64,000 bases of DNA from Mycolicibacterium austroafricanum (GTDB taxonomy: Bacteria > Actinomycetota > Actinomycetes > Mycobacteriales > Mycobacteriaceae). A program made the position numbers and the translations under genes. Below are positions 31,777 through 43,241 of the stretch, piece after piece. The DNA is taken from assembly GCF_000612725.1 (NCBI RefSeq), contig NZ_HG964450.1, positions 1,113,537 to 1,177,536 of the forward strand. Direction: 5' to 3'. The notes beneath the pieces were generated by a model. That model searched no databases and was not told the origin of the DNA. It worked only from the letters and a program-made list of their open reading frames with translations. How positions within the stretch are numbered: position 1 is the stretch's first letter; the number at the start of each line of letters is the position of its first letter.

Positions 31777-33110
31777 CAGGCCCTCCCCATCCAGCTGTGG
31801 AAGCGGCCCTGCGGGTCGTACTCGGCGCGGACGCGATCCAGCCTGGCCATCGCCTCCGGCGTGGCAAACGGTGCGGGACGGCGGCCGAGGTTCTCGTCGG
31901 CCAGCTGGATACCGGTCTGCAGGTGTTCCATCGCGGCCATGTTGGATCTCGCCCAGTCACCGTATTTTTCGTCGTCGGCGGCGTCGTCCCACACTCCGTA
32001 GAGAGCGAGGTAGATCTCGTCCTCCATGCTGTAGGCCATGTCCTGCCGCTGTGGTGACGGCCCCCAGTTCAGCCACAGGAAATGGGCGGGATGCGGCGGC
32101 ATCGTCTCGAGGATGCGGGCGATGCCCGGCATCAGCTCGTCCGCGGACGCCGAGGTCCAGATGTTGTCGGTGGCGTAGCGATATCCGTCGGGATAGTTGC
32201 TCATCACCCCCGCATACCAGGTGTCCAGATCGGTGGGCGCATACGGCACCGCGACGAGGGCGCGGTCACGCACCGGGCAGGTCTCCAGCAGCGACAGGGC
32301 CGCGGCGGCCTCCTGCTCGGTATCGGCGAACACCGGCGAAGCCATCACGATGCCCGGGGACTCCAGACCCGCAGCCGGGACCGCACGCGAGGCGACCATC
32401 TGGAATTCCACCCGGCGGTCCACCTCGGCGCTGATCGACCGGGCCCACGGATAGATCAGCTCGGCCAGCTCTATCGGATACACGTACAGGCTGCTGCCGC
32501 AGACCCGCGGGCGCCGGTGCAGCTTGAGATGGAACGCCGTGACGACCGCAAAGAAGCCCGGCCCCGAACCCCTTGCAGCCCAATACAGATCGGCATGGTT
32601 GTCGCCGTCGATGTAGATCTGCTCACCGTCGGCGGTCACGACGTCCAGACCGAGCACGCTTTCGCATGCCGGGCCGAGCACGCGGCTGTTCCACCCGTAC
32701 CCGCCCTGAAGCAGGTAGCCGCCGATGCACACGCCCTTGCAGTGCCCGGCCGGGAAGAACAGATCCTGCTCCCACAGCCGGCCCGCCAGCACGCTGCCCC
32801 CCACGCCGGGCCCCACCACTGCGGTCCCGGCCCCGGCGTCGACGTCACACCGGTCCAGGCCGTGCACGTCGAGCAGGACGCCGCCGTCGCGGATGTGATT
32901 GCCCGCCCAGCTGTGCCCGCCCGACCTGATGCCGATCTGCAGATCGTGGGCCGCGGCGTACCGCACTGTGGCCACGACATCGTCGGCATCGGCCGCCTGC
33001 ACGACGAGGTCGGGGTAGCGCTCGGGGGTGCGCGCGTTCCATACCGTCCGGGCGCGTGCCTGTTCGTATCCGTCGTCGCCGCGGAAGAAGTGCCTGGTGG
33101 GAAGATCCAT
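31776..33110 (-). CDS. Berberine-bridge-enzyme-like FAD-linked oxidase
   Basis: A 444-residue flavoprotein of the BBE/PCMH-type FAD superfamily. The FAD-binding domain has IGIRSGGHSWAGNH (His for covalent 8-alpha-histidyl FAD), FFPAGHCKGVCIGGYLLQGGYGWNSR (nearby Cys able to make a bicovalent link) and YWAARGSGPGFFAVVTAFHLKLH. The C-terminal BBE segment has WSxxAxxAEYDPQGRFHSW-like sequence. Such enzymes oxidise sugars, alcohols or polyketide/aromatic intermediates using O2. The ATG at 33110 follows GGAGGATGAG; an in-frame GTG four codons upstream is the alternative. It is first gene of the operon with the PhlG-type hydrolase. Confidence 0.87.
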   Translation of the reverse strand: MDLPTRHFFRGDDGYEQARARTVWNARTPERYPDLVVQAADADDVVATVRYAAAHDLQIGIRSGGHSWAGNHIRDGGVLLDVHGLDRCDVDAGAGTAVVGPGVGGSVLAGRLWEQDLFFPAGHCKGVCIGGYLLQGGYGWNSRVLGPACESVLGLDVVTADGEQIYIDGDNHADLYWAARGSGPGFFAVVTAFHLKLHRRPRVCGSSLYVYPIELAELIYPWARSISAEVDRRVEFQMVASRAVPAAGLESPGIVMASPVFADTEQEAAAALSLLETCPVRDRALVAVPYAPTDLDTWYAGVMSNYPDGYRYATDNIWTSASADELMPGIARILETMPPHPAHFLWLNWGPSPQRQDMAYSMEDEIYLALYGVWDDAADDEKYGDWARSNMAAMEHLQTGIQLADENLGRRPAPFATPEAMARLDRVRAEYDPQGRFHSWMGRA

Positions 33111-33131
33111 CTCATCCTCCACGAGATTCGG

Positions 33132-33171
33132 ATATCGGATCTTGTGAGTCCGTTCAGCGGATCAATATAGT
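33132..33171. promoter_or_regulatory. Divergent regulatory region of the IclR gene and BBE/PhlG operon
   Basis: Imperfect dyad (33132-33141 ATATCGGATC; 33160-33168 GATCAATAT) in a 67-base spacer that is AT-rich for this genome. For the IclR gene, TTGTGA (33142-33147) and TATAGT (33166-33171) are 18 bases apart and would start transcription at about the ATG at 33178, making that transcript leaderless. Both readings are tentative. Confidence 0.35.
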
Positions 33172-33177
33172 GACGGG

Positions 33178-33909
33178 ATGCCTGGCGCGGATCAAAACGG
33201 ACGAATCGACGCAACCGAGAGCCGTGACGACGGTCTGCAGGTCCTGCGCAGGGCTGCGTCGGCTCTCGACGAGATCGCCACCGCGCCGGGGCGGCTTCGG
33301 CTGGTCGACCTGGGCACCAACCTGGGGTTGGCCAAGTCGACGGCGCGCAGGTTGCTGGTGGCCCTCGTCGACGTGGGCTTCGCCGCGGTGGACGACGGCG
33401 GCCGGTACCACCTGGGCGACCGTCTACTGGGGCTGACCAGCGCGGACGGGTCGACTCTGGCGGCCAGGCTGCGGCCGGTGATCGAACGGGTCGCGCTGGC
33501 CACCGGGGAGACCGTGGACCTGTCGGTGCTGCGCGGACGGCAGATGTGGTTCGTCGACCAGATCGAGTCGGCCCACCGACTCCGCGCCGTCTCCGCCGTC
33601 GGCGGGCGGTTCCCGCTGCACGACACCGCCAACGGCAAGGCGGCGCTGGCCCTGATGGAGGACGACGCAATCCCTGACGGGTTACTCGGCGAGATCGCCG
33701 AAATCCGTCGGACCGGAATCGCCTACGACCGCGACGAACACACCGCGGGGATCTCGGCGGCCGGCATCGCCGTTAGGCTGCCCGGCGGGCACGTCGTCGC
33801 GATCTCGGTGCCCGCACCGACCGAGCGGTTCCTGGCCCACGAGGCCACGATCGTCGACGCACTGCGCGCCGCCGCAGCCGACCCGGTGTGGACCGGCGGT
33901 GCTAGCTGA
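33178..33909 (+). CDS. IclR-family transcriptional regulator
   Basis: A 243-residue regulator. The N-terminal winged helix (residues 22-75) has LRRAASALDEIATAPGRLRLVDLGTNLGLAKSTARRLLVALVDVGF, and the C-terminal IclR effector domain includes RLRAVSAVGGRFPLHDTANGKAALALM. IclR proteins control degradation of aromatic and other carbon sources. It is divergent from the BBE/PhlG operon, and that is the natural target. No Shine-Dalgarno sequence precedes its ATG. It ends in an 8-base overlap with the O-methyltransferase gene on the other strand. Confidence 0.88.
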   Translation: MPGADQNGRIDATESRDDGLQVLRRAASALDEIATAPGRLRLVDLGTNLGLAKSTARRLLVALVDVGFAAVDDGGRYHLGDRLLGLTSADGSTLAARLRPVIERVALATGETVDLSVLRGRQMWFVDQIESAHRLRAVSAVGGRFPLHDTANGKAALALMEDDAIPDGLLGEIAEIRRTGIAYDRDEHTAGISAAGIAVRLPGGHVVAISVPAPTERFLAHEATIVDALRAAAADPVWTGGAS

Positions 33910-34564
33910 CCACCGCCACGGCGAAACCGTCCCAGCCCTTGGCGCCCACCGTCTGTATCGCGGCCGTGTCGAGCCGGGGATTGGCGCCCATCATGTCGAA
34001 CATGGCGCGCACCGCACTGGCCTGCTCGTCGTCGGGCGCCGGGTCGAGGACGCGGCCGTTGCGGGCGATGTTGTCGACCACGATGACGGTGCCCGGCCGG
34101 CCCAGCGTGACGGCCCACTCGACATAGGAGACGTTGTTCTCCTTGTCGGCGTCGATGAACACCAGGTCGTACGACTCGCCGCGGTGTTGCAGGGTCGGCA
34201 GCGACTCCAGCGCGGCCCCGACGAGGATCTCCACCCGGTCGCTGACTCCGGCGCGCTCGAGGTTGCGCCGGGCCACCTCGGCGTGCGCCGGCTCGTATTC
34301 GAGCGTGACGACGGTGCCGTCGGGTCCGACGGCCCGGGCCAGTGCGATGGTGCTGTAGCCGGCGAGGGTGCCGATCTCCAGTACCCGGCGCGCGCCGGAG
34401 ATCTTCACCAGAAGCGACAACAGTTTCGCGTGCTGCGCCGAAACCTCGATCGCGGGCATTCCGGCGGCCTGCCCGGCCGCTCTGGCTTCGCGCAGCGCAT
34501 CGTCCTCACTGTGCAGCACGGACGTGAACAGTTCGTCGAGCGAAACCCAGTCGGGCGCAGTCAC
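33902..34564 (-). CDS. SAM-dependent O-methyltransferase (Rv0187-like)
   Basis: A 220-residue class I methyltransferase of the caffeoyl-CoA/catechol O-methyltransferase type (family 3). It has the SAM-binding VLEIGTLAGYSTIALARAV, acidic residue after strand 2 (VVTLEYEPAHAEVAR), and the metal and catechol ligands in VFIDADKENNVSYVEWAV and VVDNIARNGRV. It methylates a catechol-like hydroxyl, with substrate unknown. Length and place fit Rv0187, a Mg2+-dependent O-methyltransferase. The start at 34564 gives the family N-terminus. It lies 10 bases after the metallohydrolase gene on the same strand. Confidence 0.88.
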   Translation of the reverse strand: MTAPDWVSLDELFTSVLHSEDDALREARAAGQAAGMPAIEVSAQHAKLLSLLVKISGARRVLEIGTLAGYSTIALARAVGPDGTVVTLEYEPAHAEVARRNLERAGVSDRVEILVGAALESLPTLQHRGESYDLVFIDADKENNVSYVEWAVTLGRPGTVIVVDNIARNGRVLDPAPDDEQASAVRAMFDMMGANPRLDTAAIQTVGAKGWDGFAVAVVS

Positions 34565-34574
34565 GCAGTCGACG

Positions 34575-35066
34575 CTACTTCACACCTTCCCGCGCGTACA
34601 CGACCCGCAGCACGTGGGCGACCTCCGGTCCCATCACCGTCGCGGCCAGCTCACAGAACGTCGCGACGAACGCGGGGCCGTGCGGCGGGTCCACGTCGCA
34701 GAGGTGGTGGGCGATCTCATGCAGTACCACCAGTTCCCGCAGCGCCCACACCGCGCGGCCCTGCGGCACCGCGATTGTCGCCGCACCGTCCACCCGCTCG
34801 TAGTGGGCGGCCGCGGCGCCCCGGCGCGGCCGCACCCGCAGCGGTGCCGCCGCCGGCCAGCGATCCCGGACCGCGGGATGAGACAGCACCGTGTCGACGT
34901 AGGTCTGCACCGCCCCGGCGGAACCGAACCGCCCCTCCGGGGGCAGCGTCAGCTGCGTGCCGAAGAAGTCCACCACCGGATTCCCGCGCTCGGCGGCGCG
35001 GTCGAACATGGTGCGCACGAACCCTTCTGCGGCGTACACCTTTGCGCGCTGCCCGTCGCGGGTCAT
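34575..35066 (-). CDS. Zincin-like metallohydrolase (TIGR04338 family, Rv0185-like)
   Basis: A 163-residue soluble protein containing the zincin motif HEIAHH (ELVVLHEIAHHLCDVDPPHGPAF), with the downstream His and Glu (FCELAATVMG) as plausible further ligands. It matches an actinobacterial putative metallohydrolase family; the substrate is unknown. The ATG at 35066 overlaps the stop of the DUF2786 gene (ATGA), and the Rv0184-Rv0185 pair in M. tuberculosis has the same order, so the two are a conserved functional pair. Confidence 0.8.
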   Translation of the reverse strand: MTRDGQRAKVYAAEGFVRTMFDRAAERGNPVVDFFGTQLTLPPEGRFGSAGAVQTYVDTVLSHPAVRDRWPAAAPLRVRPRRGAAAAHYERVDGAATIAVPQGRAVWALRELVVLHEIAHHLCDVDPPHGPAFVATFCELAATVMGPEVAHVLRVVYAREGVK

Positions 35067-35815
35067 CTCTCCAACGCTGACCGCGCCCCCGCCAGCTCCG
35101 TCTCGCCACCCAGTCTGGCCCGTCGGCCGGCACGGTCGCCCGCGCGGCGCGCGGCCGACGAATAGCCCGCGGTGGCGCTCGTGGCACGCCACGTGCCGCG
35201 CGCCCGCGACGTCTCGCGGTAGTAGTCCTTGAGCTCGATGTCCTTGTTACGCAAGGCGATCGCGGTGCCCGGATTGCTCCCGGGACCACTCGTGGCCTCG
35301 CGCTGCGCCTCTTCGCGGGCTTCGGCGAGCCGCTGGCCCACCCTGGCGCCGAACGCGAGCTGGAAGTTCAGCCGCGCGGTGATCGTCGGCGTCGGCTTGT
35401 GGGCGCCGGAGCCGATGTAGTCCTTGGACGCCCGCACCATCTGCATGACGAGGCTGGTGTAGAGCGCGTGGGTGGTGTCGATGTCCTCGGCGAACCCGTA
35501 GGCGTACACGAAGGTGGAGTTCGACGCGACGTCACATTTGACGTCGTTGGCGGCGGCGATGACGACGAACAGCTGCACATAGGTGCGCAGTCCCCGTGCT
35601 CCGGTCTCACCGATGGTGATGGTGCGCTGCACCGGGGTCTGCGCCCTGGTGCGCCGGTCGGTGTGGCTGCGCGCGACCGCCAGGTCGATCGACGTCGCGG
35701 TGGCCAGCCGCTGGGCGGCAGCCATGAACGCGTCGGCTTCGTGTGGGTTGTCGGTGCCCTCGGCCTGGCGCAGCAGTGCCGCGATGCGGGCCAGCATTTT
35801 CTCGTCTGTGCTCAT
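35063..35815 (-). CDS. DUF2786-containing protein (Rv0184-like)
   Basis: A 250-residue protein. The N-terminal DUF2786 domain (about residues 4-45) shows ARIAALLRQAEGTDNPHEADAFMAAAQRLATATSID, and a central region follows with TYVQLFVVIAAANDVKCDVASNSTFVYAYGFAEDI. The C-terminal 60 residues are Arg/Ala-rich and low complexity (SSAARRAGDRAGRRARLGG), suggestive of nucleic-acid contact. DUF2786 also occurs in phage proteins, but the function is unknown. It is the first gene of the pair with the zincin-like gene. Confidence 0.8.
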   Translation of the reverse strand: MSTDEKMLARIAALLRQAEGTDNPHEADAFMAAAQRLATATSIDLAVARSHTDRRTRAQTPVQRTITIGETGARGLRTYVQLFVVIAAANDVKCDVASNSTFVYAYGFAEDIDTTHALYTSLVMQMVRASKDYIGSGAHKPTPTITARLNFQLAFGARVGQRLAEAREEAQREATSGPGSNPGTAIALRNKDIELKDYYRETSRARGTWRATSATAGYSSAARRAGDRAGRRARLGGETELAGARSALER

Positions 35816-35900
35816 GCCGGCGAGGTTAGGGATCCGGTACGACGTTTCACCGGGTTCGAGTATCCCTCATCCCCACACCGGTTTTCATCCACAGGACGGC

Positions 35901-38835
<2,935 letters not shown>

Positions 38836-38839
<4 letters not shown>

Positions 38840-39291
38840 TCCGTGGACCTGGCGGCCCGGAGCCGGGACAGCACGACTTCGACGGCGGCACCGAACTCAC
38901 GTTGCGCAGCGGCGGTGAGCCCGTCGAACACCATGGTGCGCACCAGATCCACATGCCCCGGCGCGGCGATGTCCAGGGCCGCCAGCCCGGCCTCGGTCAG
39001 CGCGACCGTCGCTCCCCGGCGGTCGTCGCCGTCGCCTTCGCGGTCCACCAGGCCGCGGCCCCGCATACGGCGCAGCTGATGTGAAAGCCTGCTCTGCTCC
39101 CAGCCGATCAGGTCGCCCAGCTCCTTGATCCGCATCGGCCCATGCTCCGAAAGCGCAACCAGGACGTCGTAGTCGGACAGTGAGAGCTCGCAGTCCTGCT
39201 GCAACTGGCGATGCATCGCCGTGTGCAGCCCGCTGACCATGGCGAGGTAGTTTCGCCAGATCACCTGCTGCTCGTCACTGAGCCACTCCAT
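38836..39291 (-). CDS. MarR-family transcriptional regulator
   Basis: A 151-residue winged-helix regulator (LSLSDYDVLVALSEHGPMRIKELGDLIGWEQSRLSHQLRRMRGRGLVDREGDGDDRRGATVALTEAG spans the DNA-binding domain). It has the MarR wing motif DRRG. It is transcribed divergently from a pirin gene and so is the likely pirin repressor. The ATG at 39291 is preferred over a GTG three codons upstream. A candidate operator lies 26 bases upstream of the ATG. Confidence 0.87.
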
Positions 39292-39316
39292 AGAGACCAC
39301 CCTAACCGCGGAATAT

Positions 39317-39328
39317 ATGACACGTCAT
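39317..39328. promoter_or_regulatory. Candidate MarR operator
   Basis: ATGAC-AC-GTCAT: 5-base arms around two bases, between the divergent MarR and pirin genes and next to the AT-rich TATAT stretch likely to form the MarR promoter. The dyad and position suit a MarR dimer. Confidence 0.45.
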
Positions 39329-39389
39329 CAATGTTGTCGGCAGCAGGGCAGCCACCTAGGCTGACAAGGACTCTTCGAGGAGTGATCCC

Positions 39390-40157
39390 ATGACCAGCAG
39401 CCCGAGCATCGTCGACGTCCGGCGGGCCGACGACCGCGCCAAGACCAGGATCGCGTGGCTTGACTCCAAGCACTCGTTCTCGTTCGGCAGCCACTACGAG
39501 CCGGACAACACCCACCACGGGCTGCTGCTGGTCAACAACGACGACATCGTCAAGCCCGGCACCGGATTTGACACCCACCCGCACCGCGACATGGAGATCG
39601 TGACGTGGGTGCTGCGCGGATCCCTGGTGCATCAGGACTCCACCGGGAACTCCGGCGTCATCTACCCCGGCCTGGCCCAGCGGATGTCGGCGGGACGCGG
39701 CATCATGCACTCGGAGAAGAACGACTCCTGGACCCTGACCGGGAAGGAAAGCCACAGCGAACCAGTGCATTTCGTCCAGATGTGGGTGGTGCCCGACGAG
39801 TCGGGCCGGGAACCCGGATACCAGCAGTTGGAGATCGACGACGAACTACTGCGCGGCAACCTTGTGACGATCGCGTCGGGGATGCCCGCGCACAGCGACG
39901 CCGCCGCCATCGCCATCGGCAACCGGTACGCGGCGCTGCACGGGGCACGGCTGGAGCCCGGCCAGAGCGTCCAGCTGCCCGAGGCGCCCTACCTGCATCT
40001 GTTCGTCCCGCGCGGTGACGTCACCCTCGAGGACGCCGGCCCGCTGCACGAGGGAGACGCGGTGCGGTTCACCGCTTCCGGCGGCCAGCGCGTCACCGCC
40101 ACGACGCCCGCCGAGATCCTGATCTGGGAGATGCATGCGGGACTCGGTGCGGCATAA
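39390..40157 (+). CDS. Pirin-family protein (Rv0181c-like)
   Basis: A 255-residue bicupin. The N-terminal cupin has THHGLLLVNNDDIVKPGTGFDTHPHRDMEIVTWVLRGSLVHQDS, with the His pair in DTHPHRD and downstream Glu/His ligands around HSEKND. Pirins bind iron; bacterial members include quercetinase-like dioxygenases and redox sensors. It follows a GAGGAGTGATCCC ribosome-binding region and has divergent MarR control. The next gene starts 23 bases before this stop codon. Rv0181c next to sigG is the counterpart. Confidence 0.9.
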   Translation: MTSSPSIVDVRRADDRAKTRIAWLDSKHSFSFGSHYEPDNTHHGLLLVNNDDIVKPGTGFDTHPHRDMEIVTWVLRGSLVHQDSTGNSGVIYPGLAQRMSAGRGIMHSEKNDSWTLTGKESHSEPVHFVQMWVVPDESGREPGYQQLEIDDELLRGNLVTIASGMPAHSDAAAIAIGNRYAALHGARLEPGQSVQLPEAPYLHLFVPRGDVTLEDAGPLHEGDAVRFTASGGQRVTATTPAEILIWEMHAGLGAA

Positions 40158-41451
40158 GCGATTCGGCGCGATCCTGCTCGGCGCCACGGTGCTCGCGGGG
40201 TGCTCTGCCGAACAGCGGGCCGAGCCTCCCCCGGCGGCGCCCGCTCCGGCGTCGACGACCTCCACCGCACCGGCCGCCGGGTCTACCCGGGTGACCGTCG
40301 AGGTCGACGACGGCCTGGCCGGGGCGCCGTTCGACGAACCCCGCGAGGCGGTGGTCCCGCAGGGCTGGACGCTGTCGGTGTGGGCGCGGACCCCACGTCC
40401 GCGGCTGGCCGCCTGGACTCCCGACGGTGACCTGCTCGTCTCGGTGCCGAGCGCCGGGCGGGTGCTGCGGTTCACGCCGCGCGGCGACGGCCCACCCGAG
40501 GAGTCCGTACTGCTCGACGGGCTCGACGAACCGCACGGCCTGGCCTTCGACGGCTCGACACTGTATGTGGCCGAAAGCGATCAGGTCGACGCCTACCGGT
40601 ATGCCGCGGGGGCGGCCACCGAGCCCAGGACCGTCGCGGGCGGGTTGCCCGACGACCGCAGCCCGGATCTGCGGGGCGCCTATTCGCACGTGCTCAAGAG
40701 CGTGGCGGTCGGCCCCGACGGCGCGGTGTACTTCTCCATCGGGTCCACGGGCAACATCTCCGCGCAGGACCGCACCGCCGTCCCGCCGCGGGCAACCGTC
40801 ATGCGGGTGCCGCCCGGCGGCGGACCGGCCGAGCCCTTCGCCACCGGAGTACGCAACGGCACCGGACTCGCCGTGGCGCCCGACGGCGCGGTCTGGACCG
40901 CCAACAACGGCCGGGACAACATCGCCTATCCCGAGCCGGGCCCGTCGTACGGGAAGGTGATCCCGGAGTACGTCGACGACAACCCGCCCGAGCAGATCGC
41001 CCGGCTGACCCCCGGACGGGAGCTCGGATGGCCCTACTGCAACAACGTGGGCGGGCCCGCCGACCTGCCGTTCGTCCGTGACGTCCAGACCAATGCCGAC
41101 GGAGCGTTGCTGGACTGCGCGGCGCTGCCGCCCGTCGAACAGAGCATGGGCGCCCATTCGGCGCCGCTGGGACTCAGCTTCGTCGACGGCGAACTTCCGG
41201 CGCCGTTCCCCCGCGGCGCGCTCGTCGGCGTGCACGGTTCGTGGAACCGGCAACCGCCGCGCGCCCCCGAGGTGTCGTTCTACCCGTGGCAGGACGGGAC
41301 GCTGGGGAACCAGCAGACGCTGGTCGGCGGATTCCAGGCCGACGACGGATCGCGCTGGGGCAGGCCCGTCGCCGCCGTCGTGGGCCCCGACGGGGCGGTG
41401 TACATCACCGACGACGCCGCCGACGCGATCTACCGGCTGGCACCGGGTTAA
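40135..41451 (+). CDS. Sorbosone/PQQ-sugar dehydrogenase-like beta-propeller lipoprotein
   Basis: A 438-residue lipoprotein (signal with LAGC, lipid Cys23; Pro/Ala-rich linker to about residue 50). The body is a beta-propeller of the GSDH/L-sorbosone dehydrogenase type with repeating blades: LDEPHGLAFDGSTLYVAESDQV, VGPDGAVYFSIGSTGN, GVRNGTGLAVAPDGAVWTANNGRDNI and PVAAVVGPDGAVYITDDAADAIYRL. Mycobacteria rarely make PQQ, so the cofactor is uncertain and a scaffold or other enzymatic role is possible. It overlaps pirin by 23 bases, implying co-expression. Confidence 0.82.
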   Translation: MRDSVRHKRFGAILLGATVLAGCSAEQRAEPPPAAPAPASTTSTAPAAGSTRVTVEVDDGLAGAPFDEPREAVVPQGWTLSVWARTPRPRLAAWTPDGDLLVSVPSAGRVLRFTPRGDGPPEESVLLDGLDEPHGLAFDGSTLYVAESDQVDAYRYAAGAATEPRTVAGGLPDDRSPDLRGAYSHVLKSVAVGPDGAVYFSIGSTGNISAQDRTAVPPRATVMRVPPGGGPAEPFATGVRNGTGLAVAPDGAVWTANNGRDNIAYPEPGPSYGKVIPEYVDDNPPEQIARLTPGRELGWPYCNNVGGPADLPFVRDVQTNADGALLDCAALPPVEQSMGAHSAPLGLSFVDGELPAPFPRGALVGVHGSWNRQPPRAPEVSFYPWQDGTLGNQQTLVGGFQADDGSRWGRPVAAVVGPDGAVYITDDAADAIYRLAPG

Positions 41452-41894
41452 CCCGGCGCGACGGCCAGCTTGTTGAGCACCGTGGCCATCTGCCGCTCGG
41501 CGCCACCGGCCCTCTTCTCGCACACCACCTTCATGACGGCACTGAGAAGCCTTGCGGTGCCGTACATTTCAAGATCAGCCTGGTAGGTCACCACGGACCC
41601 GGAGCCCTGGGCGTGCACCGTGATGGTGTCCACCGTCCTCGACGACTGGTTCTCCCCGACGAACACCACCCGGCGGTCGGTCAGCTCTTCGAGCTTGTAG
41701 GTCAACTCCGCGGTGACACCGAGGATCCTCGACACGCTGTGCCAGTAGGCGCCTTCGGCGACGGGGCCGCTGTCGATGCGCTCGCAGCTGCGGGTGCCCG
41801 GATCCCACTGCCGCGCGTGCTCGAAGTCCTTGAGGTAACCGACCACGAGGTCGGGCGGCGGAGCGACGGTGAAGGTCCGGGTCACGGTAGGCAT
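41448..41894 (-). CDS. SRPBCC (START-like) family protein
   Basis: A 148-residue helix-grip protein: TRTFTVAPPPDLVVGYLKDFEHARQWDPGTRSC at the start, central RVVFVGENQSSRTVDTITVHAQGSGSVVTYQADLEM, and a long C-terminal helix (KVVCEKRAGGAERQMATVLNKL). This family binds lipids or polyketide-like ligands; the substrate is unknown. It differs from the other two SRPBCC proteins in the window, so these are not recent duplicates. It is convergent with the propeller gene, overlapping it by 4 bases. Confidence 0.78.
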   Translation of the reverse strand: MPTVTRTFTVAPPPDLVVGYLKDFEHARQWDPGTRSCERIDSGPVAEGAYWHSVSRILGVTAELTYKLEELTDRRVVFVGENQSSRTVDTITVHAQGSGSVVTYQADLEMYGTARLLSAVMKVVCEKRAGGAERQMATVLNKLAVAPG

Positions 41895-42088
41895 CTCCTT
41901 CGGTTACCCGATCGGCGGCCACCCCACCCTGATCGGTCACCTTCCAAGCATGACGAACCCGGCCTCAGCAAAGGGCTCGGCAACCAGCCCGGAACCATCC
42001 CGTGATGCTGCTGTGACGAAAGTTGACAGGGTTTCTTCTGGGATTACTGTGGTTACGCCTGACCCGTCTTTTTCGATAGGAGCCGCCG

Positions 42089-43189
42089 GTGCCGACTCCA
42101 CACGCAAACATCCGGCACCGCGCCAGGATCGCCGCCCTCGTGTCGAAGGCGACAGCGGTGGCGATGTGCGCCGTCGTGGCCGCCGCCACGGGGACTCCGA
42201 CCGCACGCGCCGCCGGCGCCCGCGAACTGCTCGCCGGTGCGATCGCCAACACCCGCGGGTCGTACCTGGTGTACAACTTCGGCAGCGGGTTCCCGGCGCC
42301 GATGCTCAACGCGGCGGGCAACTGGTACGAGCTGAGCAACGGCGGCCGGCTGATGATCATCAAGGGCGCGTCCCAGCGGCTGGCGCCGCGGCTGCTCGCC
42401 GACTCCCACACCGGCTATCAGGCGCGCTGCGAACGTGATCCGCGCGCCCGCACCGGCGAAGGGCTCTGGCAGGCCTCCGAGATCTACTCCCCGATCGAGG
42501 CCTGGACGGCGCTCGGGCAGCCGACGATCGCGATCAACGCCAACTTCTTCGACGTGCGCGGTCAGCAGGGCGGCTCGTGGAAGACGACCGGGTGCAGTTC
42601 CCCGCTGGGCGCCTACGTCGACAACACCCGAAACCTGGGTCGCACCAACGCCAAGGTCACCGGCACGCTGGCATATGCGGGCAAGCAGGGGCTCTCCGGC
42701 GGCAACGAGAACTGGATGGCGCTGTCGACGATGATCCTGCCGGTGCAGGGCACGCCGTTCGTCGTTCCGCCCCGCAGCGACGACGACTACGACGCGGCCA
42801 CGCCTGTGGTGACGCGGTTGATCGACCAGGGCACCCGGTTCGTCGCCGTCGCCGGCATCGGGCTGCTGGCGCCCGGCGAGACGGGTCAGCTCAACGATCC
42901 GGGGCCGAGCGCGGCACGCACCGCGCTCGCCTACGTCAAGGACCGCGACGAGATGTACGTGTTCCAGGGCGGCAGCTATACCCCCGATCAGATCCAGGAC
43001 CTGTTCCGCGGTCTGGGCAGCGACACCGCGGTGCTGCTCGACGGCGGCGGATCCTCGGCGATCGTGCTGCGCCGCGACACCGGCGGCATGTGGGCGGGCG
43101 CCGGCTCACCCCGCGGCTCGTGCGACACCATGGCGGTGCTGTGCGATTCGCGTGAACGCGCCCAGCCCGCCTGGCTGGCGTTCAACTGA
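42089..43189 (+). CDS. Secreted phosphodiester glycosidase-family (NAGPA/DUF2233) protein
   Basis: A 366-residue exported protein with a signal peptide ending near ARA-AGA (residue 41). The phosphodiester glycosidase domain is recognisable from INANFFDVRGQQGGSW, AVAGIGLL and especially LFRGLGSDTAVLLDGGGSSAIVLRRD, the conserved DGG-S motif. Bacterial relatives are thought to remove sugar caps from phosphodiesters in the envelope. A target such as glycosylated phospholipid or teichoic-like polymer is speculative. The GTG at 42089 follows AGGAGCCGCC. It occupies the place of lprO-like genes in M. tuberculosis. Confidence 0.78.
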   Translation: MPTPHANIRHRARIAALVSKATAVAMCAVVAAATGTPTARAAGARELLAGAIANTRGSYLVYNFGSGFPAPMLNAAGNWYELSNGGRLMIIKGASQRLAPRLLADSHTGYQARCERDPRARTGEGLWQASEIYSPIEAWTALGQPTIAINANFFDVRGQQGGSWKTTGCSSPLGAYVDNTRNLGRTNAKVTGTLAYAGKQGLSGGNENWMALSTMILPVQGTPFVVPPRSDDDYDAATPVVTRLIDQGTRFVAVAGIGLLAPGETGQLNDPGPSAARTALAYVKDRDEMYVFQGGSYTPDQIQDLFRGLGSDTAVLLDGGGSSAIVLRRDTGGMWAGAGSPRGSCDTMAVLCDSRERAQPAWLAFN

Positions 43190-43241
43190 GCCACTTCGGC
43201 GTCGCTGGTCGCGCTCAGCGCGACTCAGCACGCCGAGATCC

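Noticed and set aside
34565..34574. A small metallothionein (mymT-like) gene beside the Rv0185/Rv0187-type genes
   Set aside because: In M. tuberculosis mymT is nearby, but here the two genes are only 10 bases apart and no Cys-rich short frame exists.
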